Shown here piece after piece: positions 19,098 to 28,172 of a stretch of 64,000 nucleotides of DNA. The stretch covers positions 1 through 64,000 of the forward strand of contig JABDMU010000078.1 in assembly GCA_013001285.1 (NCBI GenBank), given 5' to 3'. Position 1 is the first letter of the stretch; every line of letters starts with the position of its first letter. This DNA is from Flavobacteriaceae bacterium. Its GTDB lineage: Bacteria; Bacteroidota; Bacteroidia; Flavobacteriales; Flavobacteriaceae. Both the position numbers and the translations under genes were made by a program. The notes under the pieces are model-generated. The model had not been told where the DNA came from. It saw only the letters and a list, made by a program, of their open reading frames with translations, and searched no databases.

Positions 19098-21524
19098 TTA
19101 TCGCAATTCTGCACCTAATTGCTTTTCAAAGTTAGCTTGTAATTTATTCATGATCTTGTCGATTTGCTTGTCAGTCAAGGTTTTCTTTTCGTCTTGAATT
19201 AAAAAACTTACGGCATAACTTTTCTTCCCTTTCGGAAGGTTTTTTCCTTTGTAAACATCAAATAAGTTAACCGACTTTAATAATTTTTTTTCTGTTTGTT
19301 TCGCGAGGTCATGAATAGCTTCAAAGCTCACATTCTCATCTATTAATAAGGCAAAATCACGTCGTACTTCAGGATATTTAGGAATATCAGTGTACTGAAT
19401 GGATTTATTTTTAGCGAGTTCGATAACATTATCCCAATTAAAATCAGCATAATATACTTCCTGCGAAATATCCATAGATTTTAAGATCGATCTAGTAACT
19501 GTGCCAAATTCAACCAAGGTTGATTTACCATAACTGAGTTTAAGTCCTTCACTGAGGACATCGGTTTTGATAGGTGCCGACTTAACCTTATCTAATCCAA
19601 GCCTTTCAAGAGTAGCCATCACCATTCCTTTGAAGTAAAAGAAATCTCCCAAAACTGATTTAGCACTCCAGCTCTCCTTTTCTTTATTTCCCGTTAGGAA
19701 TAAAGAGAGGTGTTTTTTTTCATCTCGTTGTTGAGCGTAATTATGATAGGTTTTGCCAAATTCGAAAAATTTAAGAGAACTACGTTTTCTATTGACGTTA
19801 TAAGCAATGGCTTCCAAACCGCTAAATAACATACTTTGACGTAAAACACCCAGCTCCTGGCTTAAAGGGTTGAGCATTTCAACATTATGTACCTCCTTTA
19901 ATTGTTTGCTTAATTCAGTATAATTAGCCGTTGTTAACGAATTGGTCATAATTTCGTAGAAGCCTTGTGATACCAATTGATTGCCAATGACATTTTGCAA
20001 TTTATAATCTTCAAATCTTGATGAATTCGAAATAGAGGCGTTTAGTTTTTCGGTGGTTTTGATATTATTATATCCATAAACTCGTAAAACTTCTTCAATG
20101 ATATCTGCTTCACGTTGTACATCATTTCTATAAGCTGGTACAGTTAAACCCAGACCAGTTTCGGTTACGTTATTGATGGTAATATCTAAGGACATCAATA
20201 TTTTTTTAATCACCTCCTTCGGAATTTCTTCTCCAATAAGATTTTTAGCATTTTCAAAACTCATTCTTACTTGAAAATCTTCAATCTTGTTGGGATAGGC
20301 ATCAACAATATCGCTTGTAACTTCACCACCCGCAATTTGAAGGATCAATAACGATGCACGTTTTAAGGCATATTCGGTGATGTTTGGATCTATACCACGT
20401 TCAAATCTAAATGATGCATCCGTATTTAAGACATGGCGCTTTGCGGTTTTTCTAATTGAAATAGGATCAAAATAGGCACTTTCTAAGAAGATACTGGTCG
20501 TGCTTTCAGTAACCCCAGAATGCATCCCGCCAAACACACCGGCAATACACATTGGTTTTTCACCATCACAGATCATCAGGTCCTCTTGGTGCAATTCTCG
20601 TTCTACGCCGTCCAAGGTGATAAATTTTGTGCCAGATTTTAAAGTTTTTACTTCAATTTTATTTTTTGCGATTTTAGCTGCATCAAAAGCATGTAAGGGT
20701 TGACCGAGTTCATGAAGAACATAATTCGTAGCATCAACAATGTTATTGATGGGTGATAAGCCAATGGCTCTCAATCTATTTTGAAGCCACAATGGCGAAT
20801 CTTCAACTTTTAAACCACTGAGGGTGACACCGCAATAACGAGGTGCTCTTTCCTTATCAATAACATCAACATCAATTTTTAAAGAACGATTATCAATATG
20901 GAATGAACTTATTGAAGGCGTGATGAGCTCTATGTTTATCTCTTGCTGTAAAAGACCAGCTTTTAAATCACGTGCAACACCATAATGACTCATGGCATCA
21001 GCACGATTTGGTGTTAAACCGATCTCAAAGACCGCATCATTTTCAATTTCAAAAATTTTGGAGGCTGGCGTTCCAATAACTGCTTTTTTGTCAAGGATCA
21101 TAATGCCGTCATGAGAAGATCCTAGACCTAATTCATCTTCGGCGCATATCATCCCATGGCTTTCTTCACCTCTTATCTTTCCTTTTTTAATAGTCCATGC
21201 TTCACCTTCCGAAGAATAAAGAACAGTACCAATAGTAGCTACGGGAACTTTTTGACCAGCGGCAACATTTGGGGCGCCACAAACTATTTTTACTGGCTCG
21301 TCAAGACCAATATCGACAGTAGTCACTTTCAAGCGATCGGCATTTGGATGCTTGTCACAGGTCAAGACATGACCCACCACAACACCTTCTAATCCACCTT
21401 TTACTGATTGAAAAGGTGTTATACCTTCAATTTCTAAACCCAGATCTGTTAAAAGTTCTCCGGTTTTTTCAGCTTCCCAATCTAAATTGATGAATTGTTT
21501 TAGCCAATTATATGAAATCTTCAT
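19098..21524 (-). CDS. pheT: Phenylalanine--tRNA ligase beta subunit
   Basis: This is the large subunit of the heterotetrameric PheRS, which charges tRNA(Phe). I chose the ATG at 21524 (MKISYNWLKQF), the standard start, over an ORF extension of eight residues. The 808 residues carry an N-terminal EMAP/tRNA-binding OB domain (about 40-150; VVGHVLTCDKHPNADRLKV), the B3/B4 editing domain (DKERAPRYCGVTLSG), B5 domain, the catalytic-like core, and the C-terminal ferredoxin-fold anticodon-binding domain starting near KYPEVRRDFALLID. pheS is not adjacent, so the two subunits are encoded apart. I see no T-box or attenuator upstream, as expected outside Firmicutes. Confidence 0.96.
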   Translation of the reverse strand: MKISYNWLKQFINLDWEAEKTGELLTDLGLEIEGITPFQSVKGGLEGVVVGHVLTCDKHPNADRLKVTTVDIGLDEPVKIVCGAPNVAAGQKVPVATIGTVLYSSEGEAWTIKKGKIRGEESHGMICAEDELGLGSSHDGIMILDKKAVIGTPASKIFEIENDAVFEIGLTPNRADAMSHYGVARDLKAGLLQQEINIELITPSISSFHIDNRSLKIDVDVIDKERAPRYCGVTLSGLKVEDSPLWLQNRLRAIGLSPINNIVDATNYVLHELGQPLHAFDAAKIAKNKIEVKTLKSGTKFITLDGVERELHQEDLMICDGEKPMCIAGVFGGMHSGVTESTTSIFLESAYFDPISIRKTAKRHVLNTDASFRFERGIDPNITEYALKRASLLILQIAGGEVTSDIVDAYPNKIEDFQVRMSFENAKNLIGEEIPKEVIKKILMSLDITINNVTETGLGLTVPAYRNDVQREADIIEEVLRVYGYNNIKTTEKLNASISNSSRFEDYKLQNVIGNQLVSQGFYEIMTNSLTTANYTELSKQLKEVHNVEMLNPLSQELGVLRQSMLFSGLEAIAYNVNRKRSSLKFFEFGKTYHNYAQQRDEKKHLSLFLTGNKEKESWSAKSVLGDFFYFKGMVMATLERLGLDKVKSAPIKTDVLSEGLKLSYGKSTLVEFGTVTRSILKSMDISQEVYYADFNWDNVIELAKNKSIQYTDIPKYPEVRRDFALLIDENVSFEAIHDLAKQTEKKLLKSVNLFDVYKGKNLPKGKKSYAVSFLIQDEKKTLTDKQIDKIMNKLQANFEKQLGAELR

Positions 21525-21738
21525 TCGTGCTACTTTTTCAAGCAGCAAAGATAGAATAATGAACTAAGCATTCAAATTATGAATTACTAAATTGTCAACG
21601 TAAAAAACTATGATTACATCGATAAATATGGATAATCTTAATTTTTCGGTATAAATTGAGATACATTTAATTTCTCAAATTGTAATTGTTATTGTATAAC
21701 TGAGCAATTTGTAAAAAAAATTAATAAAATTTAAAATT

Positions 21739-22101
21739 ATGAAAAGACTCAAATTAATTATGTTGATGTTTTCGCTAATGCTTTTTGGTGGACTTCAAAC
21801 CATGAATGCTCAGGAAGAATCTAAAGAAAAGGCTGAGGTAAAAAAGGAAAATATTAAGAAAGTTGAAGCGAAGGATAAAGCCGATGATAAAAAAATGGCG
21901 GCTTATGAAATGAGCATCAAGGAGAATCGGGAAGCTATTAAATTAGAAAGAGACAAATTATTAAAGATGAAAAAAGAAGGAAAAATTTCAGCTGAAAAAT
22001 TTGCTCATTATAATGCCGATTTGATAAAGAAAGAAGCTGAACTTGACAAAATGAGTGCCAAGCTAAAAAAGAAAAAAGAAGGTGATAAAAAAGATCAATA
22101 G
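21739..22101 (+). CDS. Small secreted Lys/Glu-rich helical protein
   Basis: This 120-residue protein of unknown function has a signal peptide (MKRLKLIMLMFSLMLFGGLQTMNAQ, cleavage after the AQ). The mature ~95 residues are nearly all Lys, Glu, Asp and Ala, with a predicted continuous charged helix or coiled coil (KENREAIKLERDKLLKMKK...). There are no cysteines or catalytic motifs. Such proteins in flavobacteria are usually annotated as hypothetical. The composition could favour binding to nucleic acid or the envelope, but this is not shown. A strong terminator follows, which argues for a real expressed gene. Confidence 0.7.
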   Translation: MKRLKLIMLMFSLMLFGGLQTMNAQEESKEKAEVKKENIKKVEAKDKADDKKMAAYEMSIKENREAIKLERDKLLKMKKEGKISAEKFAHYNADLIKKEAELDKMSAKLKKKKEGDKKDQ

Positions 22102-22130
22102 GAGATCTATTTTAAATTAAATTATAAATC

Positions 22131-22162
22131 AAAAGACGTCTGTTTTAGACGTCTTTTTTTTT
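22131..22162 (+). terminator. Stem-loop terminator of the Lys-rich gene
   Basis: AAAGACGTCT (22132-22141) and AGACGTCTTT (22147-22156) form a perfect ten-base stem around GTTTT, followed by a T run. It separates the Lys-rich gene from the TlpA-like gene. Confidence 0.88.
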
Positions 22163-22209
22163 ATCTAAAATTTTGTTGTTATTTAGGGAACAGATCAAAA
22201 CCTATACAC

Positions 22210-23421
22210 ATGCGAAATCTAATATTTATAGGCCTCTTTATGAGTCTAACTTCGTGTCAGAATGACCTCAAAAATGAATTATCAGAAGGTATTTACAGAG
22301 CAACACTGGAGGTTCAGGATTCGGAAGTGCTTCCTTTTAATTTTGAAGTCCTTGCAGATAAAACTTTAAATATGTTCAATGCCGAAGAAGTTATTAATGT
22401 AGATGAAATTGAATATCGTAATGATTCAATCTTTATTCGTTTCCCAGTCTATGAAGGTTATTTCGCTGCTGTATTTGATGGAAAAGATCTTAGAGGAAAT
22501 TACATAAAAGAAAGTCTTGAACGTGTAGTTCCATTTTATGCTGAATACGGTAATAAAACACGTTTTAGTGATTCTGAACGTCCGTCAGAGGATGCCACAG
22601 GTGTTTGGGAAGCTGTCTTTAGCAAAGGCATAAAAGGAGATGAATATATAGCTAAAGGCATATTCAAGCAAGTTGATGGAAAAGTTACTGGAACTTTTAG
22701 AACCACAACTGGGGATTACAGATATTTGGAAGGTCATATGGATGGGAATAAAATGCGCCTTTCTGCATTTGATGGTGCGCATGCCTTTTTGTTTATTGCT
22801 ACAGTCACAGACTCCATTATGCGAGGCCAGTTTTACTCTGGAAATCATTGGAAAGAACCTTTTGAAGCCATAAGAAACGACGGTTATGAATTGCCTCACG
22901 CAGACAACTTGACCTTTCTTAAAGATGGTTATGATCGCTTCGATTTTTCATTTCCAAATTCCGAAGGTAAAATGATATCACTTGATGATAAACAATTTGA
23001 AGATAAGGTGGTCATCGTTCAAATAATGGGAACATGGTGTCCGAATTGTCTCGACGAAAGTCGGTATTATTCAACCTATGTAAAACAGAATAAAAACAAA
23101 GATCTTGCATTTGTTGCTTTGGCTTTTGAATATGCCAAGACCAAAGAAAAAGCATTTGAAGGTATAGCAAGATTGAAAGAACGATTAAACATACCATATC
23201 CTATTCTTTTAGCCCAAGTTGGCACTTCAAGCAAGACCGAAGCACAAAAAAAATTGCCCATGTTAAATCATGTATTGTCCTATCCAACAACCATTTTTAT
23301 CGACAAGAAAGGCGAAGTACGCAAAATACATACTGGATTTAATGGGCCAGCTACTGGGGAGAAATACATCACATTCCAAAAAGAATTCGATGCCTTTGTT
23401 AAATCGCTTCTTAACGAATAG
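22210..23421 (+). CDS. TlpA-family thiol-disulfide lipoprotein
   Basis: This 403-residue lipoprotein (lipid Cys at residue 16) has an N-terminal beta-rich part to about residue 235 and a C-terminal thioredoxin/AhpC-TSA domain. The active site WCPNC has Cys at 277 and 280, preceded by VVIVQIMGT and followed by a conserved helix. The cis-Pro loop is SYPTTIF. It is therefore a periplasm-facing, membrane-anchored oxidoreductase, probably of the TlpA/ResA type that reduces or oxidises envelope proteins or maturing cytochromes. The N-terminal repeats (YFAAVFDGKDLRG, MRGQFYSGNHW) are like DUF4369-type ligand domains. Compare the cysteine-less relative at 12443-13861. Confidence 0.87.
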   Translation: MRNLIFIGLFMSLTSCQNDLKNELSEGIYRATLEVQDSEVLPFNFEVLADKTLNMFNAEEVINVDEIEYRNDSIFIRFPVYEGYFAAVFDGKDLRGNYIKESLERVVPFYAEYGNKTRFSDSERPSEDATGVWEAVFSKGIKGDEYIAKGIFKQVDGKVTGTFRTTTGDYRYLEGHMDGNKMRLSAFDGAHAFLFIATVTDSIMRGQFYSGNHWKEPFEAIRNDGYELPHADNLTFLKDGYDRFDFSFPNSEGKMISLDDKQFEDKVVIVQIMGTWCPNCLDESRYYSTYVKQNKNKDLAFVALAFEYAKTKEKAFEGIARLKERLNIPYPILLAQVGTSSKTEAQKKLPMLNHVLSYPTTIFIDKKGEVRKIHTGFNGPATGEKYITFQKEFDAFVKSLLNE

Positions 23422-23496
23422 TTAATTAACAGATTTGTAACAATCTGAAATTGATAATGTTGTAATTTGAGGGTACAACTAATTAAATCAATTCCA

Positions 23497-24609
23497 ATGA
23501 AACAATTCAACTCAATGGTGTACTTGGGTACACTCGTCTTGGCATTACTTTGTACTTCGTTAAATGCCAATGCACAATTAGACCTGCCAAGAGGTAGCCA
23601 AAAAGCCTCTGTATCACAAACCGTAGGTATTTCAAAAATTTATATCAGTTATTCAAGACCCAGCGTCAATGGGAGAGAAATCTGGGGGAAACTCGTGCCT
23701 TATGGCATGAACAATCTAGGGTTTGGAACAGCAACAGAATCGCCATGGCGGGCTGGAGCTAATGAAAATACCATTATTAAATTCACAGATGATGTCACTA
23801 TTGAAGGGCAAGCATTAAGTGCGGGAAAATATGGATTGCATATGATCATTAAAGAAAATGGTGGAGCAACGGTCATTTTTTCAAAAAACAGTACAGCTTG
23901 GGGCAGTTTTTTCTATGATCCTGCCGAGGATGCTTTGCGTGTGGATGTGCAAACTAAAGTCATACCGCATGTTGAGCAATTAACTTATAATTTTGTTGAT
24001 GTAACCCCTAATTCAGCTACAGCTGTTTTAAATTGGGAAAAAAAACAAATCCCATTTAAAATTGAAGTTAATGTTCCAGATATCGTTCTTGTAGACATCA
24101 AAAAGAAATTACAGGATCAACCCGGATTTAACAGACAAACTTGGGAACAAGCTGCCGCATTCGCCATGAATAATGGTGGCGATTTAAATGAAGCTTTAAA
24201 ATGGATTGATGATGCTATTACTGGAAAGTTCTTCAGTCAGCAAACATTTAACAATACCAATATTAAAGCCGGTATCCTCAATAAAATGGGTAAACAAGCC
24301 GAAGCCATGGCCTTATATGAAAGTTTTTTGCCTAAAGCTAGCGTTCTGGAGGCCCATCAATTAGGACGACAATTCATTGGCTTCGGGATGAAAGAAAAGG
24401 CATTAGAAATATTTAAAATGAATGCTGAAAAGCATCCAGACACATGGCCAACAGATTATGGACTAGCTAGAGGTTATTCGGCTCTAGGCAATTATCAAAA
24501 GGCCTTAGAACATCTAAAAATAGCATTGAGCAGAGTACCCGATCCAGGAAACAAAGTGGCTATAGAAACAAATATGGCAAAATTAGAAAAAGGAAAAGAT
24601 ATCAATTAA
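23497..24609 (+). CDS. DUF2911 secreted protein with C-terminal TPR-like repeats
   Basis: This 370-residue secreted protein starts at ATG 23497 with a signal peptide ending NANAQ. Residues about 25-190 match DUF2911: SVSQTVGISKIYISYSRPSVNGREIWG, and GAGANENT-like turns with Trp and Gly at conserved points. Residues about 205-370 are TPR-like helical pairs (YESFLPKASVLEAHQLGRQF, YSALGNYQKALEHLKIAL). The family is widespread in Bacteroidota and has no assigned activity. It stands alone after a TlpA-like gene with a gap of 75 bases and no clear promoter. The alternative start is a TTG at 23467, which I rejected because it lies outside the signal peptide. Confidence 0.82.
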   Translation: MKQFNSMVYLGTLVLALLCTSLNANAQLDLPRGSQKASVSQTVGISKIYISYSRPSVNGREIWGKLVPYGMNNLGFGTATESPWRAGANENTIIKFTDDVTIEGQALSAGKYGLHMIIKENGGATVIFSKNSTAWGSFFYDPAEDALRVDVQTKVIPHVEQLTYNFVDVTPNSATAVLNWEKKQIPFKIEVNVPDIVLVDIKKKLQDQPGFNRQTWEQAAAFAMNNGGDLNEALKWIDDAITGKFFSQQTFNNTNIKAGILNKMGKQAEAMALYESFLPKASVLEAHQLGRQFIGFGMKEKALEIFKMNAEKHPDTWPTDYGLARGYSALGNYQKALEHLKIALSRVPDPGNKVAIETNMAKLEKGKDIN

Positions 24610-24665
24610 AACTCGACAATTTAATAGCATTATGAAAAGCCTAGGAAGTACAAAGGGTTTTACAT

Positions 24666-24700
24666 AAAAAAATGCCAGTACAAACGTATTGGCATTTTTA
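24666..24700 (+). terminator. Stem-loop terminator between DUF2911 gene and convergent lipoprotein gene
   Basis: AATGCCAGTAC (24671-24681) and GTATTGGCATT (24686-24696) pair over eleven positions with one G-T pair around the loop AAAC, with an A run before and a T run after. The flanking runs allow use from both sides. Confidence 0.82.
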
Positions 24701-24738
24701 GTAATTATGAAATTAATTAATAGAGTTGCGTAATATTT

Positions 24739-25812
24739 TTATAGTTCACTGGAAGTCATTCCACAAATACCAATATTGATCATTTCTTCTGAGGTGTTTG
24801 AGACATTTATTCCATTACCCGACATTAATTCTAGTCGAGAAGTATAAGTTACATTCAAGTTTAAAAATGAGCCTTCAAATTCGTCATCGTCAATCTCGAT
24901 TGTCCATACAAATGAACCATCGAATAAGCTTGATTTATCTAATATTGCTAGGATTTCTCCTTCGTCAGTACTGAGAGTGAACGTTTCTTCAAAAGCTATG
25001 ACATTTCCACCTGCAGTAATCAGGTCTTGATGTAGATCAAGGTCAATGAATTCTATGCTTAATATGGCATCATCCATTTCTTCTGGTAATCCACCAAAAT
25101 TAAGATCCATAGTTAGGTGTCCTTCTGCTATTGGAGATTCTGGAGTTAACGTTACAACATCAGATGTTGTTCCGGCATGCGGATATCTTCCTGATGTTTC
25201 TTCGCTTAAAGGAATAAAAAACTCAGTATTGTCAAGTCCTACACATGCTTCGGTTTCTACATACCAGGTACCACAGGTTCTAAGGTCGAGTGAGATATAC
25301 GATTCCCAGATATCAGCCCATACATTAGAAGTTTTACCTTCATCATTTGCAATTAAAGCGTGAGAAGCAAAAAATGCTAAGGGATTAAAATCGACTTTTG
25401 AAATTTTATAGGCAAATTCACTTACAGGAGCGCCTCCTTTATGATTTGTTTGATATTCGAAGTCTGAAGCAACTGGAGTACCAACATCTAATATATCAGT
25501 ATAGTTGGTAGATTCTAATATATCTAAACTTGTAGTTGAAAACCTCCAACCTTTATTCAATTGGTAATTTACTTTTACAAAATCTTCTGATACAGTTATA
25601 TAAACCCAACCTAAATAGGCATCAGTTGAAGATACAAGTGGAGAGTACAAGCAAAGTTCTTCCTTTACTCTTGTCTGGTTATGTCCTCGGGTTTCAAGAT
25701 CTGCAGCGTTTGTATCTACAGTTTGGAACATTGTTACATCTGTTAACTCGTCTTTTTGACAACTTACAAATGTCAGGCATAATACTACGATAGCACAAAT
25801 AGAATTTTTCAT
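24739..25812 (-). CDS. Lipoprotein of unknown function (357 aa)
   Basis: I do not recognise a family. An SPII signal with the lipid Cys at residue 18 (LTFVSCQKDELTDV) indicates membrane anchoring. The mature protein is acidic and rich in Thr, Asp and Glu with predicted beta strands throughout. A short segment (ESYISLDLRTCGTWYVETEACVGLDNTEFF) contains two Cys. No catalytic motif or T9SS domain is seen. The composition resembles surface lipoproteins with immunoglobulin-like folds. The following 178 bases upstream (25813-25990) hold no visible gene and no clear promoter. Confidence 0.7.
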   Translation of the reverse strand: MKNSICAIVVLCLTFVSCQKDELTDVTMFQTVDTNAADLETRGHNQTRVKEELCLYSPLVSSTDAYLGWVYITVSEDFVKVNYQLNKGWRFSTTSLDILESTNYTDILDVGTPVASDFEYQTNHKGGAPVSEFAYKISKVDFNPLAFFASHALIANDEGKTSNVWADIWESYISLDLRTCGTWYVETEACVGLDNTEFFIPLSEETSGRYPHAGTTSDVVTLTPESPIAEGHLTMDLNFGGLPEEMDDAILSIEFIDLDLHQDLITAGGNVIAFEETFTLSTDEGEILAILDKSSLFDGSFVWTIEIDDDEFEGSFLNLNVTYTSRLELMSGNGINVSNTSEEMINIGICGMTSSEL

Positions 25813-25990
25813 TTTAGTTAAATTTGGGGAGGGAATTATGGTGTAAATGTATAAGGAGAGTTATTTCTAAATGAATAAAATCGATTAAAAAGAAGTAATA
25901 CTCGTTAAGAGGTGCTGGCAATCGATGAAGTTCATAATATGTCGACAAATATCAATACAAGGCTGTAAATCAGTTGGTTTCAATACTAAT

Positions 25991-28096
25991 TTAGCTGATA
26001 TAGTTCCAAATATTCTTGTATTTGGCCATCTGTTTATAGGTGTTCAGGATATTTTTGTTTTTTATGGCCAGTAAGCCAGGATCTGAACTAAGTATCTTTT
26101 TTGCCATATAGCGTGCTTCGGCTAATATGTCCTTATCTTTTACAATATTTGCTATCCTTAAGTTCAATACTCCGCTTTGTTGCGTACCCATGATATCTCC
26201 AGGACCCCTTAGCTTTAGATCGACTTCAGCAATTTCAAATCCGTCGTTTGAATGTACCATGGTTTCTAGCCGTATTTTACTATCATTGCTTAGTTTATGA
26301 CTTGTCATTAAAATACAATAGCTCTGTTCAGCCCCACGACCTACGCGACCTCTCAACTGATGAAGTTGTGACAGACCGAAGCGTTCTGCACTTTCAATGA
26401 TCATTACAGATGCATTTGGCACATCTACACCAACTTCTATTACGGTTGTAGCTACCATAATCTGTGTTTCCCCCTTAATAAAACGCTGCATTTCGAAATC
26501 TTTGTCTGAAGACTTCATTTTTCCATGAACTATTGAGATCTGATACTCTGGTTTAGGAAATTCACGCTCAATGCTGGCATATCCATCCATTAAATCCTTA
26601 TAATCCATTTTCTCACTTTCCTGAATCAATGGATATACGATATATATTTGACGTCCTTTTGCAATTTCATCTCTGATAAATCGGAATACTTTCAATCTAT
26701 TATTGTCATAGCGATGCACGGTTTTAACAGGTTTCCTTCCAGCTGGTAATTCATCGATAATTGAAATATCCAAGTCGCCATAAACCGACATTGCAAGAGT
26801 TCTTGGAATAGGGGTGGCTGTCATGACCAAAATATGTGGCGGCGTTATATTTTTTCTCCAAAGTTTACTTCTTTGAGCAACTCCAAAACGATGCTGTTCA
26901 TCTATAATAGCGAGTCCCAAATTTTTAAATTTCACCTTATCTTCAAGCAGTGCATGGGTTCCAATTAAGATGTTTAAGTCGCCATTTTCTAATGATTCAT
27001 GAATTTCTTTTCTTTTTGAAGTTTTGGTTGAACCTGTTAATAGCTTTATACTGATATTCAATTTGTTACAATATTCAAGTAATCCATTATAGTGTTGGAC
27101 TGACAAAATTTCAGTCGGTGCCATTAAACAGGTTTGAAAACCGTTGTCAACCCCTATGAGCATTGACATTAGGGCTACTATGGTCTTACCAGATCCAACA
27201 TCGCCTTGTAATAATCGATTCATTTGCGCATTGCTTCCAAGATCGTATCGAATTTCTTTGATGACTCGCTTTTGTGCGTTGGTCAATTCAAATGGTAAAT
27301 GTGAATTATAAAAGGTATTGAACAACGGTCCAACACGTTCAAAATTAAACCCCTTGATCTTGGATTTATGGATGAGATTTTTTAAAATTAATTGTAGTTG
27401 TATGAAAAATAATTCTTCAAATTTGAGTCTAAATTCGGCCTTTGATAAGAGCGCTTGACTTTTAGGAAAATGGATGTTCAACAGCGCGTCACTTTTTGAG
27501 AGCATCTTAAATTTGGAAAGCAACTCTTCCGATAAGGTTTCGCTGAACTTTCCTTTTGTTTCTAGGAACAATTGTTGCATGATCTTGCTCAAAACGCGAT
27601 TGGTAAGCCCTTTATTTGTTAATTTTTCGGTTGAAGGATAAATGGGTTGCATAGCAGATCTTATGTTTTGCTTATGCTCTACCAACAATTCCAGGTCTGG
27701 ATGAGGCATACTAAACGTATTATTAAACCAATTTACCTTCCCGAAAATGACATAATCTGTATTCAATTTCAAGTTTTCTCTGATCCATTTTTGTCCTCTA
27801 AACCAAACCAGTTCCATCTCTCCGGTTGAATCCTTGAATTTAGCAACCAATCGTTTGCCTCGTTTTTGCTGGATTTCTTTAAGACCTATTATTTTTCCAA
27901 CGATCTGAACATCAGATGAATTACGCTGGAGTTCAGCGATTTTGTAATATTTGGTTCTGTCTAAATATCTATTGGGGAAAAGATTTAGAAGGTCCTGATA
28001 GGTTTGAATTCCTAGTTCCTTTCGTAGAAGATCGGCTCTATTTGGGCCAACACCTTTTAGGAAATCAATAGGGGTTTGAAGGAAGCTTGAATTCAT
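25991..28096 (-). CDS. recG: ATP-dependent DNA helicase RecG
   Basis: RecG is a cytosolic superfamily 2 helicase that remodels stalled replication forks and branched DNA in recombinational repair. The 701-residue protein has the N-terminal wedge domain with an OB fold (about 60-140), then RecA-like domain 1 with Walker A GDVGSGKT at 298-305 and the Walker B/motif II DEQHRFG, motif III TATPIPRT, and RecA-like domain 2 with the motif VIEVGVDVPNA and the TRG hairpin region (QLRGRVGRG). Length and motif order match RecG. It stands alone on the minus strand, divergent from the M1 aminopeptidase gene across 76 bases. Confidence 0.96.
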   Translation of the reverse strand: MNSSFLQTPIDFLKGVGPNRADLLRKELGIQTYQDLLNLFPNRYLDRTKYYKIAELQRNSSDVQIVGKIIGLKEIQQKRGKRLVAKFKDSTGEMELVWFRGQKWIRENLKLNTDYVIFGKVNWFNNTFSMPHPDLELLVEHKQNIRSAMQPIYPSTEKLTNKGLTNRVLSKIMQQLFLETKGKFSETLSEELLSKFKMLSKSDALLNIHFPKSQALLSKAEFRLKFEELFFIQLQLILKNLIHKSKIKGFNFERVGPLFNTFYNSHLPFELTNAQKRVIKEIRYDLGSNAQMNRLLQGDVGSGKTIVALMSMLIGVDNGFQTCLMAPTEILSVQHYNGLLEYCNKLNISIKLLTGSTKTSKRKEIHESLENGDLNILIGTHALLEDKVKFKNLGLAIIDEQHRFGVAQRSKLWRKNITPPHILVMTATPIPRTLAMSVYGDLDISIIDELPAGRKPVKTVHRYDNNRLKVFRFIRDEIAKGRQIYIVYPLIQESEKMDYKDLMDGYASIEREFPKPEYQISIVHGKMKSSDKDFEMQRFIKGETQIMVATTVIEVGVDVPNASVMIIESAERFGLSQLHQLRGRVGRGAEQSYCILMTSHKLSNDSKIRLETMVHSNDGFEIAEVDLKLRGPGDIMGTQQSGVLNLRIANIVKDKDILAEARYMAKKILSSDPGLLAIKNKNILNTYKQMAKYKNIWNYIS

Positions 28097-28172
28097 TGAA
28101 CTAAATTAATTCTTTTAGAACTATTCACAAGTATAATTATTAATTTGGCGTGACGTTTGCTATAAGTACCAT